Assembly (NCBI RefSeq): GCF_900142395.1
Contig: NZ_FRAS01000011.1
Span: 81,756 to 145,755 of the forward strand
Direction of reading: 5' to 3'
DNA length: 64,000 bases
Origin: Hymenobacter psychrotolerans DSM 18569
GTDB lineage: Bacteria; Bacteroidota; Bacteroidia; Cytophagales; Hymenobacteraceae
The notes beneath the pieces are model-generated. The model was given only the letters and a program-made list of their open reading frames with translations, was not told the DNA's origin and searched no databases. Shown here piece after piece: positions 1 to 8,173 of the stretch; position 1 is the first letter of the stretch; every line of letters begins with the position of its first letter. Both the position numbers and the translations under genes were made by a program.

Positions 1-2740
1 CGATACCGTGCGCCTCCAGCACCTCCGACGCAAAAGCGCGCATGCGGGCCGCCACATCGTCCAGCGAGTCGTGGGCGGGGTTGATGGCCCACACGATGTC
101 GTCCATGGCATCCAGCATCCGCCGCGACGACTCGCCGATTTGCTCGAGCACGGCGGCGGCCTGCTCGGTGCGGTGCTGGCGCTGGTGGTTGCGCGCTATC
201 TGGCTCAGAATGGAGATGCTGCTGAGCGTGGAGCCCATGTCGTCGTGCAGGTCGCGGGCAATGCTGTGGCGTACCCGCTCCAGGGCCAGCAGCTGGCGTA
301 CCCGCACGCGGTAGGCCATAAACAGCAGCCCAAACACCGCCCAGCTCAGCCCCACCCGAAACCACCACGTGCGGTACCAGGGCGGCGTGACAATAATGCG
401 CAGCGCGGCACCCTGGCGGTTCCAGACCCCGTCGTTGTTGCTGGCCCGCACCCGAAACGTATACTGGCCGGGGTCGAGGTTGGTGTAGGTGGCTTCGCGG
501 CGGCGGCCGGCTTCTATCCAGCCCTTATCGAAGCCCTCCAGCATGTAGGCGTAGCGGTTTTTCTCGGCCTGCCGAAGGTTGAGCGCGGCAAATTCCAGCG
601 AGAAGAAGTAGTCCTGCGGGGCCAGTTGCAGCACCCGCCGCTCCGTGATGGACGTATCCGGCAGCTCTACGGCCCGGTTGAAGCGGCGGAACCCGGTCAG
701 CACAACGGGCGGCGGCACCGGGTTGGTCTGGACTGCTGCCGGCAGAAAGCTCACCAGCCCCTTGACGCCCCCAAAGTACAGCCGCCCGTCGGCAGCCCGG
801 TGGCTGGCGCCGGCATTAAACTCGTCCTGCAACAGGCCGTTGCGCTCATCAAACGTATGGAACTGCCCGGTGCGGGGGTTAAACCGGGCCAGCCCTTTGT
901 TCGTGGAAAGCCAGATATTGCTCTGCTGGTCTTCCTGCATGGCATATACCACGTCGTTGGGCAGGCCTTCGGACTCCCGAAACACAGTAAACCGCCCCTT
1001 GGCCGGGTCATCGAGCCGGCAAAAGCCTCCGCCTTCGGTGCCCACCCAGAGGGTGCCGCGCTGGTCCTGCAAAAGGCACCGCACAAAGTTGCTGCTCAGG
1101 CTGCGCGGGTTGCCCCCATCAGCCCGAAACGTAGTGAAGCGGCCCGTGGCCGGGTCGAAGGAGCAAAGGCCGCCGCCGCCGGTGCCAATCCAGAGGCGGC
1201 CCGTGCGGTCTTGCAGCGTTACGCGCACAAAGTTGTTGGACAGGCTGCCGGCATCGTTCGGTTTGTTGCGGAAGGAAGTGAACCGCTGTGCAGAGGCGTC
1301 CAGGCGGTTCAGCCCGCCTTCGGTGCCCACCCAGAGCCGACCGGCGCGGTCTTGGTAGAGGGAGCGGATAAAGTCGTCGGAGAGGCTGCCGGGCTTGTCG
1401 GTGCGGTGGCGGTAGTGCACAAACTCGGTGGCGCCCGGCAGCAGGCAGTCGAGGCCCTGGCTTTGGGTACCCACCCACAGGCGGCCGTCTTTGCCGAAGC
1501 AGAGCGCCCGCACGAAGTCCTGCGCCAGGCTGCCGGGCTGCGCCGGATTGTGGCGGAACACGCGCCGCTGCCCACTGCCCGGCTCGTAGCACACCAGGCC
1601 CTGCTCTTCAGTACCAATCCAGAGCCGGCCCGCACTATCTGACGTAACGGCCCACACCGGCGTGGGGGCTGCCGCCACGGGTATGCTGCCGAAGGGACGG
1701 GGACTAGGGTCGGTGTAGGCGAGGCCGGCTTCAGTGCCCACCCATAGCAGGCCGGAAGTGCCCTGAAACAGCGCCTGCACTGTATTATCGGGTAGGCTCA
1801 GGGGCTGCCGGGGCTGATGCACAATGCGGCTGAAGGTGCCGGTGGCGGGCTCGTAGCGGCACAGCCCTTCGCTGGTACCCACCCAGATGGTGCCCTGCTG
1901 ATCTTCGAGCAGGCTGCGTACGGCACCGGGCGGCAGCTGGCCGGGGGCAGCGCCGGGCACAAATACGCGGGTAGCGCCATTGGCCGGCGGCAGATACCGC
2001 AGCAGGCCCGTTTCCGAGCCTACCCACAGACCGCCTTTGCGGTCGGGGCACAGTGTGGTGATGGCGCCGGCCGGCGTCAGGCGCGGGTCGGTGAGGAGGA
2101 GCCGGCGCGCGGTATCGAGCCGACTGACGGCTCCTTCACCGGTTCCGACCCAGAGCGTACCGGCCCGGTCCTGGGCCAGAGCCCGCACCGAATTCTGCCG
2201 CACGCTGCCGGCTACCTTCGCGGCGTGGCGAAACAGCCGAAAGCGCCGGCCGGCCGGACTGATTTCGTGCAGGCCATCTTCGGCCCCGGCCCACACCCGC
2301 CCCTGCCGGTCGCAGTATACCGCCCGGATAAAATTATTGGTCAGGCCGCTGGAGTCGCCGGGTTCGGCCCGGTACGTCCGGAACCGGCCGGTGCGTGGGT
2401 TGTAGCGCGAAAGGCCACCCGCGGTGCCTACCCATAGCTGCCCGACCTGGTCGTGGCACAACGACAGCACGAAGTTGCTGGCCAGACTGCTGGGCCGGCG
2501 GGCGTCGCTGCGGAACGTGCGGAAACCGACCCCGTCGTAGCGGCTCAGGCCATCCTGCGTGCCAACCCACAGGAAGCCTTTTGCGTCCTGCGTGATGCTG
2601 TACACGCTGTTTTCCGTTAGCCCATGAGCGTTAGTAAGGGTTTCGAAGCGTAGCTCCGCCGCGGATTGTGCGCAGCTGCGCCGGCTCCCAAGCCCTGACA
2701 GGGCCATCAGCAGAAACCACAAAGCAACGGAGTGTTTCAT
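1..2740 (-). CDS. Two-component sensor histidine kinase with N-terminal beta-propellers (5' part; 3' end outside window)
   Basis: The reading frame starts at an ATG at 2740 (MKHSVALWFL..., a signal peptide) and stays open to the window edge, about 913 codons. Repeats of the type 'LWVGT..GLSRY' run from about residue 35 to 690 and form the periplasmic two-component-regulator propellers. A Y_Y_Y domain follows ('RYAYMLEGFDKGW...'), then one membrane helix near residues 793-812. After it comes a HisKA_3-type dimerisation domain with the phospho-acceptor motif RDLHDDMGS (His 832). The ATPase domain must lie beyond position 1. In this family the propellers sense an extracellular ligand, often a sugar, and the kinase signals to a partner regulator. 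Neither ligand nor partner can be read here. The compositional bias keeps long antisense frames open over it, but the domain order is unambiguous on this strand. Confidence 0.92.
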   Translation of the reverse strand, partial: MKHSVALWFLLMALSGLGSRRSCAQSAAELRFETLTNAHGLTENSVYSITQDAKGFLWVGTQDGLSRYDGVGFRTFRSDARRPSSLASNFVLSLCHDQVGQLWVGTAGGLSRYNPRTGRFRTYRAEPGDSSGLTNNFIRAVYCDRQGRVWAGAEDGLHEISPAGRRFRLFRHAAKVAGSVRQNSVRALAQDRAGTLWVGTGEGAVSRLDTARRLLLTDPRLTPAGAITTLCPDRKGGLWVGSETGLLRYLPPANGATRVFVPGAAPGQLPPGAVRSLLEDQQGTIWVGTSEGLCRYEPATGTFSRIVHQPRQPLSLPDNTVQALFQGTSGLLWVGTEAGLAYTDPSPRPFGSIPVAAAPTPVWAVTSDSAGRLWIGTEEQGLVCYEPGSGQRRVFRHNPAQPGSLAQDFVRALCFGKDGRLWVGTQSQGLDCLLPGATEFVHYRHRTDKPGSLSDDFIRSLYQDRAGRLWVGTEGGLNRLDASAQRFTSFRNKPNDAGSLSNNFVRVTLQDRTGRLWIGTGGGGLCSFDPATGRFTTFRADGGNPRSLSSNFVRCLLQDQRGTLWVGTEGGGFCRLDDPAKGRFTVFRESEGLPNDVVYAMQEDQQSNIWLSTNKGLARFNPRTGQFHTFDERNGLLQDEFNAGASHRAADGRLYFGGVKGLVSFLPAAVQTNPVPPPVVLTGFRRFNRAVELPDTSITERRVLQLAPQDYFFSLEFAALNLRQAEKNRYAYMLEGFDKGWIEAGRRREATYTNLDPGQYTFRVRASNNDGVWNRQGAALRIIVTPPWYRTWWFRVGLSWAVFGLLFMAYRVRVRQLLALERVRHSIARDLHDDMGSTLSSISILSQIARNHQRQHRTEQAAAVLEQIGESSRRMLDAMDDIVWAINPAHDSLDDVAARMRAFASEVLEAHGI

Positions 2741-2793
2741 AGCAGCCAACTCAGACCAGGTGGCTGAATGTACCGAATTACATTAACACAATC

Positions 2794-2806
2794 CTATACT
2801 GTATAG
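2794..2806. promoter_or_regulatory. Perfect dyad CTATAC-T-GTATAG upstream of the sensor kinase
   Basis: A perfect 6+1+6 palindrome lies about 55 bp upstream of the kinase start, next to an AT-rich stretch. On the minus strand it is followed by TTG, a 16-bp gap and TACATTCA, which resembles a Bacteroidetes promoter. It could be an operator, but no regulator can be assigned. Confidence 0.35.
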
Positions 2807-2809
2807 CAT

Positions 2810-2835
2810 GCCTCCTAAACCGGCCCGTAGGAGGC
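2810..2835 (-). terminator. Hairpin downstream of the sdpI-like gene
   Basis: GCCTCCTA and TAGGAGGC form a perfect 8-bp stem with a 10-nt loop, just after the stop of the sdpI-like gene. There is no clear U-tract, so this is a weak terminator call. Confidence 0.4.
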
Positions 2836-2888
2836 CACTACCCTGAACAGCCTGGTTCACTCCCGCCCGTTGCTGCTTCGGCCCTTGC

Positions 2889-3551
2889 TTACTTGGTAGT
2901 GGCCGGCATTTCCTTCTTGTACAGCCAGTACGAGTAGCTGTAGGCCACAACCGCCGTTGCCAGCGCCCCCACTACCAGCACTGTAGTGGCGGCCGCTACC
3001 ACTCCCAGCAGACCAAGCACAGCACTCAGCACACCCGTAGCGAAGAACAGCCGGCCGCCTACGCGGTGCACCCGCACCCAGATGCGCGGAAACTCCAGGG
3101 CCCACGGCGTTTTGAAGCCCACAAAATAATTGGGCTGCACGGTAGTAAGGTAGTTGCCGATAAAAGCGAAAAACAGCCCCATGAGCACCGCCAGGCCCTG
3201 CCCGGTTTGCTGGCCTGGATGCAGCGCCGCGTACAGACTGTATATGGACAGCCCGCTCATCAAGGCGACTACGGCCAGCGTCAGTTTCTGGTAATTGGAA
3301 TTGCCGGCGTCCAGTTGCCGCTTGGGGTCGAAGCGGGGCAGAAACGCCAGCAGCAGGTAGGTGCCTACCGGCAAGCCCAGGCACAGCAGCCACATATGCT
3401 GCTTGGCGGTATAGCCGTCGGCCTTTCCGGCAGTATCAAAGTGCGTAGGAATCTGCGCGGGCAAGGCGTCCCAGGTATACACTAGATAGAAAACGGGAAG
3501 TACCAAGGCTAGCAGCGTCAGCAGAGACCAAAGGGAAAAGTTTGTTTTCAT
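2889..3551 (-). CDS. SdpI-family membrane protein (DUF1648 plus SdpI domain)
   Basis: A 220-residue integral membrane protein. Residues 1-75 are DUF1648-like, with the hallmark 'LPAQIPTHFDTAGKADGY' between the first two helices. The C-terminal half has the SdpI signature 'FAFIGNYLTTVQPNYFVGFKTPWALEFPRIWVRVHR' (shown here in part) and more helices. In Bacillus subtilis SdpI gives immunity to the SDP peptide toxin and also acts as a signal receptor that sequesters SdpR. Many bacteria carry sdpI homologues without any SDP toxin, and no toxin gene is visible nearby, so a role in envelope stress or regulator control is as likely as immunity. It is the last gene of an operon with an ArsR-type repressor, 14 bp after the preceding gene. 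Confidence 0.85.
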   Translation of the reverse strand: MKTNFSLWSLLTLLALVLPVFYLVYTWDALPAQIPTHFDTAGKADGYTAKQHMWLLCLGLPVGTYLLLAFLPRFDPKRQLDAGNSNYQKLTLAVVALMSGLSIYSLYAALHPGQQTGQGLAVLMGLFFAFIGNYLTTVQPNYFVGFKTPWALEFPRIWVRVHRVGGRLFFATGVLSAVLGLLGVVAAATTVLVVGALATAVVAYSYSYWLYKKEMPATTK

Positions 3552-3565
3552 GGCAGTGAAGTTTA

Positions 3566-3922
3566 TCAGACAAGCTTTATCCCTATTAAGGAAGGGGAGA
3601 TTACACGGTATAGAACAGCCAGTAGCATCACACTAAGAGCAGTTACCAACACAGCTCGAAGCTGGCGCTGACGATGGCTACGCCATAAGTTAAATCCAGT
3701 GCGGTGTACTTGCGGTATGAGCGTCAGGACGCAGTACAACACTAGAGGCAGTGTGGCTACCTCCCGTAGCCGTTGTTGGCTAGCAAATCGATCAGCTTGG
3801 CCATTGGTGTAGTGGGTAGGCACCTGAGTGGGAAGCAGGTCGTCGAGATAATAGCACAACAACAAAGGCAACGCTGCAATTAATACTACTATCACTCCTC
3901 CTAAAAGGCGCTGATTTTTCAT
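3566..3922 (-). CDS. Small DUF1648-like membrane protein
   Basis: A 118-residue protein with an N-terminal helix, then 'LLPTQVPTHYTNGQADRF', the same DUF1648 signature as in the downstream sdpI-like gene, and two further hydrophobic helices. It lacks the C-terminal SdpI domain, so it looks like a half-length paralogue. Its start codon overlaps the stop of the repressor gene (ATGA), which suggests translational coupling. Function is unknown; it may work with the SdpI-like protein. Confidence 0.75.
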   Translation of the reverse strand: MKNQRLLGGVIVVLIAALPLLLCYYLDDLLPTQVPTHYTNGQADRFASQQRLREVATLPLVLYCVLTLIPQVHRTGFNLWRSHRQRQLRAVLVTALSVMLLAVLYRVISPSLIGIKLV

Positions 3923-4176
3923 GACTTTTGAAATTGCAGCAACCAGCCCAGCAGCTCGTCCATCACGGTCATGTTGAGCGTGTAGGTCACGAACTGGCCC
4001 TGCTTGTCACTGCTCACGAGGTCGGCCTGGCGGAGTAAATCCAGGTGGTGGCTGATGGTGGGCTTCGAGAACTGAAAGTGGTCGGCTATTTCGCCGGCCG
4101 TGCGCGGCTGCTCGCGCAGCAGCTCCAGAATGGCACGGCGCGTGGGGTCGTTGAGGGCTTTGAAGAGGGCGTTCAA
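3919..4176 (-). CDS. ArsR/SdpR-family winged-helix repressor
   Basis: An 85-residue winged-helix protein: 'FKALNDPTRRAILELLREQPRTAGEIADHF' followed by the recognition helix 'SKPTISHHLDLLRQADLV'. There are no paired metal-binding cysteines, which fits SdpR rather than metal-sensing ArsR proteins. In B. subtilis SdpR represses its own sdpRI operon until SdpI traps it at the membrane. Here the gene leads an operon with two DUF1648/SdpI membrane proteins, and a dyad immediately upstream is a fitting operator. I infer autorepression. Confidence 0.88.
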   Translation of the reverse strand: MNALFKALNDPTRRAILELLREQPRTAGEIADHFQFSKPTISHHLDLLRQADLVSSDKQGQFVTYTLNMTVMDELLGWLLQFQKS

Positions 4177-4190
4177 GACTGGTTAGTCAT

Positions 4191-4206
4191 TTAGACAAAT
4201 ATCTAA
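4191..4206. promoter_or_regulatory. Candidate SdpR operator TTAGA-N6-TCTAA
   Basis: A perfect 5-bp inverted repeat with a 6-bp AT-rich spacer lies 15 bp upstream of the repressor start, in a locally AT-rich patch. On the minus strand the spacer contains TATTTG, which resembles a -7 box. An ArsR-type dimer bound here would block transcription of the operon. Confidence 0.55.
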
Positions 4207-4285
4207 TTATTATTCATAAAAGCAACATGATTATCAAACCAGTGCATATCACTTTGCAGCCTACTGGCTAGCTTTTTGGCACCCG

Positions 4286-4747
4286 CTATAGGGTCGAATC
4301 ATATACACGGACGTACTCATGCAACCAGGACTCCAGAACCGACAGTTCGACGTCAAGTTGGCCTAACGGTATTTCCTCCAGCTCCCTTTCCGTAACTCTA
4401 TCTGCTAGTATGAGGTGTGGGGAGGGAGTGCGCATACCACGCATCTGTATGGTAGCACGTACGTGGGCCCAGGACCTATTCCCTAGCGTCGGCGTCCAAA
4501 GCTCCTCAGGACTGAGCTTCAGTTGCGGCCCAGAAGCAGATAGAAACACCACAGACATCAGCACCAAGACAAAGCCCAGCCCTATCAGGCCAACAATCCA
4601 GCCTATCGTGTGTAAAGTCGCGTCATACGGCAGCCTGGTAAACGCTATACCAACCCCGGCGCATATTAGCACCAGCCCTAGCACAAGCCTGCCGTATGCA
4701 TTACTCCGTGAGTAGTGATACACCAAATGCCAGGCGTTAGTATCCAT
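4286..4747 (-). CDS. Hypothetical two-helix membrane protein
   Basis: A 153-residue protein with two hydrophobic helices (about residues 20-36 and 45-70), followed by a soluble tail with a PH-like pattern ('LKLSPEELWTPTLGNRSWAHV'). This recalls small STM3941-type membrane proteins, but I do not recognise a defined family. Base composition is somewhat more AT-rich than its neighbours. It stands alone between the sdp operon and aspS, so context gives no role. Confidence 0.65.
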   Translation of the reverse strand: MDTNAWHLVYHYSRSNAYGRLVLGLVLICAGVGIAFTRLPYDATLHTIGWIVGLIGLGFVLVLMSVVFLSASGPQLKLSPEELWTPTLGNRSWAHVRATIQMRGMRTPSPHLILADRVTERELEEIPLGQLDVELSVLESWLHEYVRVYDSTL

Positions 4748-4759
4748 AGAATAGAAGTA

Positions 4760-4791
4760 AAAGCGGCGCCTGATGCATCAGGCGCCGCTTT
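4760..4791 (-). terminator. Terminator downstream of aspS
   Basis: A perfect 14-bp stem (AAGCGGCGCCTGA with its complement, TGCA loop) lies between the aspS stop and the next gene. U-rich sequence follows on the minus strand, and an even better T-tract follows on the plus strand. Confidence 0.8.
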
Positions 4792-4817
4792 CTGTTTTTG
4801 TTTTAGCACAACACTTC

Positions 4818-6581
4818 TTACTTTCCTACCACTGCCGTAGCAATGCTCAATTCCTTGAGCTGGGCCGGCGATATTTCCGAAGGCGAGTCAATCATGACGT
4901 CGCGGCCGGAGTTGTTTTTGGGGAAGGCAATAAAGTCGCGGATAGAATCGGCGCCACCGAAGAGGCTGCAGAGCCGGTCGAAGCCGAAGGCAATGCCGCC
5001 GTGGGGCGGGGCGCCGTACTCGAAGGCGTCGAGCAGGAAGCCGAACTGCGCTTTGGCTTCTTCATCCGAGAAACCCAGCAGCGAGAACATGCGGGCCTGC
5101 ACGGCGCGGTCATGAATGCGGATGGAGCCACCGCCCACTTCCACGCCGTTTATCACCATGTCGTAGGCGTTGGCGCGCACCTTCCCTATCGTGTCGGGGT
5201 TATCGAGCAGGGCCACGTCCTCGGGTTTGGGCGAGGTGAAGGGGTGGTGCATGGCGAAGTAGCGGCCTTCCTCCTCGATGTATTCGAGCAGCGGAAAATC
5301 CACTACCCACAGCGCCGAAAACGTGTCTTTGTCGCGCAGACCGAGGCGCTGGCCCATTTCCAGGCGCAGTTCGCTCAGGGCCTTGCGGGTTTTGTTGGGC
5401 TCGCCGGCCAGCACCAGCAGCAAGTCGCCGGGCTGGGCGTTGAAGGCGGCTTTCCACTGCTGCAGCTGCTCCTGCCCGTAGAACTTATCCACCGACGACT
5501 TGACCTGACCATCGGCTTCCATGCGGGCATACACGAGGCCGGTAGCACCAATCTGGGGGCGTTTCACATATTCAGTCAGCTCGTCGAGCTGCTTGCGGGT
5601 GTAGCTGGCCGCTCCGGTGGCGCAGATGCCTACTACCAGCCCGGCCGCTTCGAACACCGGGAAGTTGTGGCCTTTCACCACGTCGTTCAGCTCCACAAAG
5701 CGCATTTCAAAGCGCGTGTCGGGTTTGTCGTTGCCGTAGTAGCGCATGGCGTCGGCGTAGGTCATGCGGGGCAATTTCCCGATTTCCAGCCCTTTCACCT
5801 CGCGGAACAGGTACTGCACCAGGCCCTCGAAGGTGCTCAGGATGTCTTCCTGCTCTACAAACGACATTTCGCAGTCAATCTGCGTGAATTCGGGCTGGCG
5901 GTCGGCGCGCAGGTCTTCGTCGCGGAAGCACTTCACAATCTGGAAGTACCGGTCGAAGCCCGATACCATGAGCAGCTGCTTGAACGTCTGCGGCGACTGG
6001 GGCAGGGCGTAGAACTCGCCGGGGTTCATGCGGGACGGCACCACAAAGTCACGGGCGCCTTCGGGCGTGCTTTTGATGAGCACCGGCGTTTCGACCTCAA
6101 TAAACTCCTGGCCGTCGAGGAAGCGGCGGGTGGCCTGGGCCACGCGGTGGCGCAGCATCAGGTTCTGGCGCACCGGCGAGCGGCGCAAGTCCAGGTAGCG
6201 GTACTTCATCCGCAGGTCGTCGCCGCCGTCGGTTTCGTCTTCAATCAGGAAGGGCGGCAGTTTGGCCGGATTGAGCACATCAATCTTTTCCACCCGGATT
6301 TCGATGCCGCCGGTAGGCATTTTGTCGTTTTTGGAGTGCCGCTCGGCCACCTTGCCGGTCACGCTGAGCACAAACTCGCGGCCCAGCTGACGGGCCTGCT
6401 CACGTACTTCGGCCGTTTCCACGCCTTCTTCCAGGGCCAGCTGCGTGATGCCGTACCGGTCGCGCAGATCCACCCACAGAATGCCGCCTTTGTCGCGGGT
6501 GCGCTGCACCCAGCCGCAGAGCGTGACGGTTTGGCCAATGTGTTCGGGGCGTAGGTCGCCGCAGGTATGAGTCCGGAGCAT
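4818..6581 (-). CDS. aspS: Aspartyl-tRNA synthetase
   Basis: A 587-residue class II synthetase that charges tRNA-Asp. From the N-terminus: an OB-fold anticodon-binding domain ('[29 protein letters not shown]'; GWV..RD.GGI is typical), class II motif 2 around '[20 protein letters not shown]', a bacterial GAD insertion, and motif 3 '[15 protein letters not shown]'. The tail '[11 protein letters not shown]' is usual for AspRS. I chose the ATG at 6581 ([10 protein letters not shown]), which aligns with the family start; an in-frame ATG 14 codons upstream falls in repeat-like sequence. A TACCTTCG box lies about 110 bp upstream. Confidence 0.97.
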   Translation of the reverse strand: MLRTHTCGDLRPEHIGQTVTLCGWVQRTRDKGGILWVDLRDRYGITQLALEEGVETAEVREQARQLGREFVLSVTGKVAERHSKNDKMPTGGIEIRVEKIDVLNPAKLPPFLIEDETDGGDDLRMKYRYLDLRRSPVRQNLMLRHRVAQATRRFLDGQEFIEVETPVLIKSTPEGARDFVVPSRMNPGEFYALPQSPQTFKQLLMVSGFDRYFQIVKCFRDEDLRADRQPEFTQIDCEMSFVEQEDILSTFEGLVQYLFREVKGLEIGKLPRMTYADAMRYYGNDKPDTRFEMRFVELNDVVKGHNFPVFEAAGLVVGICATGAASYTRKQLDELTEYVKRPQIGATGLVYARMEADGQVKSSVDKFYGQEQLQQWKAAFNAQPGDLLLVLAGEPNKTRKALSELRLEMGQRLGLRDKDTFSALWVVDFPLLEYIEEEGRYFAMHHPFTSPKPEDVALLDNPDTIGKVRANAYDMVINGVEVGGGSIRIHDRAVQARMFSLLGFSDEEAKAQFGFLLDAFEYGAPPHGGIAFGFDRLCSLFGGADSIRDFIAFPKNNSGRDVMIDSPSEISPAQLKELSIATAVVGK

Positions 6582-6600
6582 TTCGGTAGAGCTGAGAGGT

Positions 6601-6678
6601 GAGAGCCCAGAACTGAGAAGCAAGCAGTGGCTGGTAGGGCCGGCTCGTCCTGCTTCTTATTTCTCAGTTCTACGCTCT
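6601..6678. repeat. Imperfect long inverted repeat upstream of aspS
   Basis: AGAACTGAGAAGCAAGCAG at 6609-6627 is mirrored by CTGCTTCTTATTTCTCAGTT... at 6650-6671, with 11 perfect pairs at the outer end and flanking GAGAGC/GCTCT extending the match. It lies in the aspS leader, between its promoter-like box and start. Confidence 0.6.
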
Positions 6679-6691
6679 AAGTATAGAACAA

Positions 6692-6699
6692 CGAAGGTA
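6692..6699 (-). promoter_or_regulatory. TACCTTCG -7-like box for aspS
   Basis: TACCTTCG followed by TTGTTC on the minus strand. The same octamer precedes purH and the ferredoxin gene at 40681, so it is probably the local variant of the Bacteroidetes -7 element TAnnTTTG. No clear -33 TTG is seen. Confidence 0.45.
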
Positions 6700-6802
6700 G
6701 GCAGGAAAAACCAGTCAGGGAGGGAAAAAGCGCGCCCGGCGAGCCGCTACTGCGGGCCGCCCGAACGGGAATAAGGCACGATTTGGGCCGCGTGTCGGGG
6801 TT

Positions 6803-6820
6803 TTGCGTAAGCTTGCGCAA
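6803..6820. promoter_or_regulatory. Near-perfect dyad TTGCGTAAGCTTGCGCAA
   Basis: An 18-bp palindrome with one mismatched pair lies about 75 bp upstream of the small exported protein gene at 6895. It may be an operator or promoter-proximal site. The rest of 6582-6894 holds only the aspS leader and promoter. Confidence 0.35.
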
Positions 6821-6894
6821 AAATTGGTACGGAGTATGCAAAAGGCATTTCACCAACCAACTTTCCTCCTCGCCACCACCTCTCCTCACGCTCC

Positions 6895-7347
6895 ATGAAA
6901 CGCCCCGTTCTGCTCGCTCTGGCTGCCACGCTCCTCTCCTTTTCAGCCGCGCAGGCCCAAACCAAAATCAAAACCAAAGCCAAGACGGCAGATGGCACTG
7001 AGGTAAAAACCAAATCGGAAGCCGAGGCCGTGACCCTCAGCGGCCCCATCAAGCGGGTAGAAACCCTGTCGGGTATCGACGTGTTTCCGGCCTCCAACGG
7101 CCAGACCATCATGCTCAGCTTCACGCAGCAGTTCACCAAGCCCGGCACGCTGGTGATGACCAACTACAAAAAGCAGCCCATCTACACAGCCGCCCTCGAC
7201 CCGGCCACCAACACCGGCGAGCCGGTAGACCTGGGCCGTATTCCGGCCGGCACCTACCTTATTGAGGCCAAAACCGGCAACTACGTCTACTGGAAGAGCG
7301 TGAAGATTAAATATCCGGCGGCTCCGGTGACAAAAAAGCGCCGGTAG
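6895..7347 (+). CDS. Hypothetical exported protein with a beta-sandwich-like C-terminus
   Basis: A 150-residue protein with a clear signal peptide (residues 1-21, ending SAAQA-Q). A Lys/Thr-rich stretch follows, then a region ending 'IPAGTYLIEAKTGNYVYWKSVKIK'. That last pattern (gly-x-tyr-leu-ile-x-x-lys...) resembles the beta-sandwich of DUF3244 and T9SS C-terminal domains, but it lacks the usual YPNP start, so I do not call it a sorting domain. Likely periplasmic or surface-exposed; function unknown. Confidence 0.7.
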   Translation: MKRPVLLALAATLLSFSAAQAQTKIKTKAKTADGTEVKTKSEAEAVTLSGPIKRVETLSGIDVFPASNGQTIMLSFTQQFTKPGTLVMTNYKKQPIYTAALDPATNTGEPVDLGRIPAGTYLIEAKTGNYVYWKSVKIKYPAAPVTKKRR

Positions 7348-7463
7348 CATCTGCTGTACAGGCCCCTTTGCAGGCTCCGGAGTCGTTGCGGCTTCGGAGC
7401 TTTGCGTTTGTGGCAACTGTGGCGGCCCGCTGAGTTGCCTTCGGGCCTGATGCCTCATCCTCG

Positions 7464-7471
7464 TACCTTTG
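7464..7471 (+). promoter_or_regulatory. TACCTTTG -7 box
   Basis: This matches the Bacteroidetes -7 consensus TAnnTTTG and lies only 9 bp before the ATG at 7481. A transcript from here would have almost no leader. Confidence 0.5.
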
Positions 7472-7480
7472 CCCTCGACT

Positions 7481-8047
7481 ATGAAAACTACCTCCTCTTT
7501 TTTCCGCCTTGCGCCGCTGCTGGTTCTGCTGCTGAGTCTGGCGGCTTTCGTAGCTCCCAAGCTCAAGAAAACGGCCATTAACAAAAGTATCAGCGTGGGC
7601 GTGCCCGACGGGTTTCAGGCCCTGCCCGATGACGGCATTGCGGTGAAATACCCGTCGCCGCGCAAGCCGCTGGCCGTGTTCAGCAACCCCAGCGGCCGCG
7701 TCGATTTCAGCGTGGCCCAGAAGCCCAGCACCTTCAGCAACCGCGACTACGCCCTGCTGCTGAAGATTTACAAGGCCAGCATCCAGAACATGTACTCGAA
7801 GGTGGAATTCCTGGCCGAGGACATCCGCACCATCAACAAGCGCGACTTTGTGGTGCTGGAGTTTGTCTCGACGGTGGCCGACAATCGCCGGGCCAGCAAC
7901 CTGGCCCCCATTCGGCGCTACCAGATGGTGCAGTACACCATCACCGGCGACCAGCTTACGGTATTCACCTTCGTGGCTCCCGCCGACGAGAAGGCCCAGT
8001 GGCAGCCTACCGCCCAAGCCGTGATGCAAAGCATTGTGATGAAGTAG
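7481..8047 (+). CDS. Hypothetical exported protein, possible PsbP/DcrB-like fold
   Basis: A 188-residue protein with an N-terminal hydrophobic signal or anchor (residues 8-25). The body pattern 'ISVGVPDGFQALPDDGIAVKYPS' and a later 'QYTITGDQLTVFTFVAP' resembles the PsbP/DcrB-like alpha-beta-alpha fold seen in many exported proteins of unknown function. I chose the ATG at 7481; an in-frame TTG four codons upstream lies inside the promoter box. No operon partner. Confidence 0.7.
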   Translation: MKTTSSFFRLAPLLVLLLSLAAFVAPKLKKTAINKSISVGVPDGFQALPDDGIAVKYPSPRKPLAVFSNPSGRVDFSVAQKPSTFSNRDYALLLKIYKASIQNMYSKVEFLAEDIRTINKRDFVVLEFVSTVADNRRASNLAPIRRYQMVQYTITGDQLTVFTFVAPADEKAQWQPTAQAVMQSIVMK

Positions 8048-8076
8048 TTTGATGGGCTGATGGGTGATTGTTAGGT

Positions 8077-8163
8077 GTTAATGGCTGATGGTTGATTGTT
8101 GACAGGCTGGTTTTGTCTGACTATAAACAATTAACAATCACCACCCAACCATCAGCCATTAAC
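8077..8163. repeat. 18-bp perfect inverted repeat with GT-rich arm
   Basis: GTTAATGGCTGATGGTTG at 8077-8094 is exactly complementary to 8146-8163. The 51-bp spacer contains further weaker copies of the same words (GATTGTTA, TAACAATC). It fills the gap between the gene ending at 8047 and tadA. Transcribed, it would form a long stem that could end the upstream transcript. Confidence 0.75.
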
Positions 8164-8173
8164 AAGCAACACC

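Noticed and set aside
8..1642. Long open frame on the plus strand across the first 1.6 kb
   Set aside because: It is antisense to the propeller kinase, whose domains (Y_Y_Y, membrane helix, HisKA_3) are clear on the minus strand. GC-rich codon bias keeps the antisense frame open.
4773..6554. 593-residue open frame on the plus strand
   Set aside because: It mirrors aspS, whose class II synthetase motifs are certain.
6895..7347. T9SS sorting domain in the small exported protein
   Set aside because: The C-terminal pattern is only loosely similar and lacks the YPNP start and terminal strand of a sorting domain.
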